Source: Phycisphaerae bacterium
GTDB lineage: Bacteria; Planctomycetota; Phycisphaerae; SM23-33
Assembly: GCA_016782885.1 (NCBI GenBank)
Contig: JADHXQ010000004.1
Location: forward strand, 1-64,000
Reading direction: 5' to 3'
Length of the DNA stretch: 64,000 nucleotides
Shown: positions 61,748 through 64,000 of the stretch, in pieces
How the letters are laid out: the number at the start of each line of letters is the position of its first letter
Position numbering within the stretch: position 1 is the stretch's first letter
Made by a program: the position numbers and the translations under genes
The notes under the pieces: model-generated
The model's input: only the letters and a program-made list of their open reading frames with translations
Database searches by the model: none
What the model was told of the DNA's origin: nothing

Positions 61748-63658
61748 ATGAAGTGGTTCTACATCACTGCCTTGACAGCCGCCGCCGCACTGGCGGCCGC
61801 TCCGTTCTGGCTGCTGGAAGAAGAGGACGCGTCACGGTTTGAAGGCAAGATCGTTGAATACACCACCTATTCGGCCAAGATAGACTCGATAGATCCCGCA
61901 ACCTGCGGTAACACCCCGTCGGCGCAGATACAGGGCGGATTCTACGAAGGGCTCTACACCTACCATTACCTCAAGCGCCCGCTTGAAGTAATTCCGGGCC
62001 TGGCTGAATCGATGCCCGAGATATCCGCCGACGGCCTGACCTACACGGTCAAACTCAAGAAGGACGTGAAATACTTTCGCAATCCGTGCTTCGGCAGGGA
62101 ATCGGGCCCAGAGCACAAGTACAAGACCCGCACGGTGACGGCCGACGATGTCGTCCTGGCGTACAAGCGTGTGGGGGATTTCCACGTGAACACGAGGTTG
62201 TCGCTGGCGTTCCTCCAGGGCAAGATCCTGGGTATGGACGAGTACCGCCGCAAGACCCGCAGCTACGCACCTGGCGACTTTTCGCGATACGAAGAAGAGG
62301 ACCTGCCCGGCGTGGTGGCGCTGGACGAGCACACCGTCCAGTTCAAGCTCAACGGGGTTTTTCCGCAACTGATGTACGTTCTGGCGATGCAGTTCTACGC
62401 CCCGATACCCCACGAAGTGATCTCGTACCATCTGGCCACGAAGGACGACGGTGAAGGCGGACGCATACCGATCCCCGTCAATGACAGGACCACGGAGATC
62501 CGTATGCCCTCCGAGGCAGTAGGAACCGGAGCGTACATGATGACCAAGTGGGTGCGGGGCAGCAGGATCGTCATGGAGCGTAATCCCGATTTCCGCGATT
62601 CGTACTATCCGTCCGAAGGCGCTCCCGGCGATCGGGAACGAGGGCTGCTGGAAGACGCGGGCAAGAAATTACCGTTCGTGGACGTCAGGGACCTGCGGTG
62701 CGTTCTGGAGCCGAACCCCGACTGGATGCTGTTCCTTACCAAACAGAAGGACTGGGCGTTGATACCTACAAGGGTCTTCCAGACGGTAATATCGCCGTCG
62801 ACCGAACTTTTGGAAACCTGGCAGAAGCAGGGCATCCGCCTGCTGAAATACCCCCATCCGGGAATATGGTGGATAGCCTTCAACCTGGCGGATGACGTGG
62901 TGGGTAAATCCAAGTCCCTGCGCCAGGGAATGTATCTGGCTTTCGACGTGGAGAAGTTCATCAAAGTTGTCTGGAACGGCCGGGGTAAGCGCGGTTTGAA
63001 CATAATACCCAGCATGTTCAAAGGTCACAAGGAGGCCGGGCGCGGACCGTACGCGCACGTGGATATCGAAGCCGCAAAAAAGAAAATCGCACAGGCCAAG
63101 GAAGAACTCGCCGCCGCCGGCGTAATCAAGAGCGGCGATAACATCCCGGTTATCACCATTGATTTCGGGAAGCGGGACGAGCAGACCCACCGAATCGCCG
63201 AATTCATGATGGGCGAGTTCCGCAAGATCGGGATCACCATCAAAGCCGAACTCAACGACTATCCGACACTGTTGGGAAAGATAAACAACAAGCGGTATCA
63301 GACGTGTATGCTGGGGTGGTACGCCGACTACCCCGACGCCGAAAACTTCCTCCAGAACTTCTACTCGCCGAATATCGACCGGAACACCAATTACTTCAGC
63401 TACGAGAACGAAGAGTTCGATCGCCTGTTCGAAGAGGCCGGAAAGCACCCCAATATCGCCGACCGAGTACCTCTATACGCCAGGATGGCGCAGATGATCT
63501 CCGAAGATGTCCCTGTCATTCTGCTGTACGAACCTGTAATATATACGCTACTCATGCCATGGACACACAACTACAAGACGCATCCGGTCGACTTCGGTGT
63601 GGCCAAGTACATGCGAATAGACGTTGCGGCACGCGTCCGGACCGGAGGACGCGGATGA
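61748..63658 (+). CDS. ABC transporter family-5 solute-binding protein
   Basis: 636 aa. N-terminal hydrophobic segment 5-22 without a lipobox, then 'SRFEGKIVEYTTYSAKIDSIDP'-type start of an OppA/DppA-like protein. Family signatures: 'IQGGFYEGLYTYHYL', 'PEISADGLTYTVKLKKDVKY', 'VVLAYKR', 'GTGAYMMTKWVRGSRIVMERNPDF', 'IWWIAFNLAD', 'CMLGWYADYPDAENFL'. It captures peptides, oligosaccharides or other solutes in the periplasm for an ABC importer whose permease genes would lie beyond the right edge. A close paralogue follows after 40 nt. The ligand cannot be predicted. Confidence 0.93.
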   Translation: MKWFYITALTAAAALAAAPFWLLEEEDASRFEGKIVEYTTYSAKIDSIDPATCGNTPSAQIQGGFYEGLYTYHYLKRPLEVIPGLAESMPEISADGLTYTVKLKKDVKYFRNPCFGRESGPEHKYKTRTVTADDVVLAYKRVGDFHVNTRLSLAFLQGKILGMDEYRRKTRSYAPGDFSRYEEEDLPGVVALDEHTVQFKLNGVFPQLMYVLAMQFYAPIPHEVISYHLATKDDGEGGRIPIPVNDRTTEIRMPSEAVGTGAYMMTKWVRGSRIVMERNPDFRDSYYPSEGAPGDRERGLLEDAGKKLPFVDVRDLRCVLEPNPDWMLFLTKQKDWALIPTRVFQTVISPSTELLETWQKQGIRLLKYPHPGIWWIAFNLADDVVGKSKSLRQGMYLAFDVEKFIKVVWNGRGKRGLNIIPSMFKGHKEAGRGPYAHVDIEAAKKKIAQAKEELAAAGVIKSGDNIPVITIDFGKRDEQTHRIAEFMMGEFRKIGITIKAELNDYPTLLGKINNKRYQTCMLGWYADYPDAENFLQNFYSPNIDRNTNYFSYENEEFDRLFEEAGKHPNIADRVPLYARMAQMISEDVPVILLYEPVIYTLLMPWTHNYKTHPVDFGVAKYMRIDVAARVRTGGRG

Positions 63659-63698
63659 TGACCGGTATATTCAAAAGACCCGCAATCGGTGAAGTACT

Positions 63699-64000
63699 AT
63701 GAAGTGGTTTTATATCATTGCCCTGATGGTGACGCTCGGATTGGCCAGCGCGCCGTTCTGGCTCCTGAAGGCCGAAGACACATCACGATTTGAAGGCAAG
63801 ATAGTCCAATACAACATCTATCCCTCCAAGGTCAATTCGATAGATGCGGTGACCTGCGGGGACACTACGTCGGCTGCGATACAGGGTAATTTTTACGAAG
63901 GTCTCTACACCTACCATTACCTCAAACGCCCGATGGAAGTGATCCCCGATCTGGCCGACGGAATGCCCGAAATATCCGCCGACGGACTGATGTATACCGT
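63699..64000 (+). CDS. Second family-5 solute-binding protein, 3' part outside window
   Basis: 100 codons visible from ATG at 63699 (GGTGAAG upstream). The N-terminus 'MKWFYIIALMVTLGLASAPFWLL' spans a signal segment almost identical in plan to the preceding protein, and the shared blocks 'TSRFEGKIVQYN', 'GNFYEGLYTYHYLKRP' and 'MPEISADGL' show a tandem duplication. Two binding proteins for one transporter would broaden ligand range; whether both share a permease cannot be seen. Confidence 0.9.
   Translation, partial: MKWFYIIALMVTLGLASAPFWLLKAEDTSRFEGKIVQYNIYPSKVNSIDAVTCGDTTSAAIQGNFYEGLYTYHYLKRPMEVIPDLADGMPEISADGLMYT

Overview
The window reads as chromosomal DNA of a planctomycete-like bacterium, most likely Planctomycetota of the Phycisphaerae type; Lentisphaerota or Kiritimatiellota are the alternatives. 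The grounds are high GC, many Tat-exported sulfatases, hydrazine-synthase-alpha-like cytochromes, DUF1080 proteins, PmoA-like and ThuA proteins, Tat-exported Gfo/Idh/MocA proteins, and mosaic palindromic repeats between genes. No rRNA, tRNA, CRISPR array or insertion sequence was found. Genes are tightly packed in short operons on alternating strands.

Layout. 1-9.4 kb: a YVTN propeller protein (cut by the left edge) and a c-type cytochrome of the HzsA-like family, then housekeeping genes: FAH-family hydrolase, ThiD2-ThiE fusion, serine hydroxymethyltransferase, a two-domain Rid protein and a small exported Cys-containing protein. 9.7-22 kb: a second HzsA-like cytochrome coupled to a PmoA-like protein, a TIM-barrel isomerase, an alpha/beta hydrolase, a methyltransferase-like/PQQ-propeller fusion, a GH29 fucosidase and a GH62 arabinofuranosidase. 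22-28 kb: two tandem Tat-exported Gfo/Idh/MocA proteins and a HEAT-DUF1080 protein. 28-46.8 kb: four sulfatases, a double-GH29 protein, a third HzsA-like cytochrome, a clan GH-D-like hydrolase, a ThuA protein, a sialate-O-acetylesterase-like SGNH hydrolase and a predicted toroid protein with a discoidin domain. 46.8-61.7 kb: two more methyltransferase-like/PQQ fusions, a lipoprotein thiol peroxidase, a second DUF1080 protein, a GH35-like protein and two exported unknowns. 61.7-64 kb: two tandem family-5 solute-binding proteins, the second cut by the right edge.

How the parts may work together (inference). Sulfatases, fucosidases, arabinofuranosidase, esterase and galactosidase-like enzymes fit breakdown of a sulfated, fucose-containing polysaccharide outside the cytoplasm. 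Two Gfo/Idh/MocA proteins beside a DUF1080 protein fit the oxidative 3-keto route of glycoside cleavage. Interleaved with these are three haem-binding proteins and three quinoprotein-like propellers that share an invariant Cys/His cluster, which suggests an extracytoplasmic redox layer tied to glycan attack. No SusC/SusD pair, regulator, sigma factor or sulfatase-maturing enzyme lies in the window.
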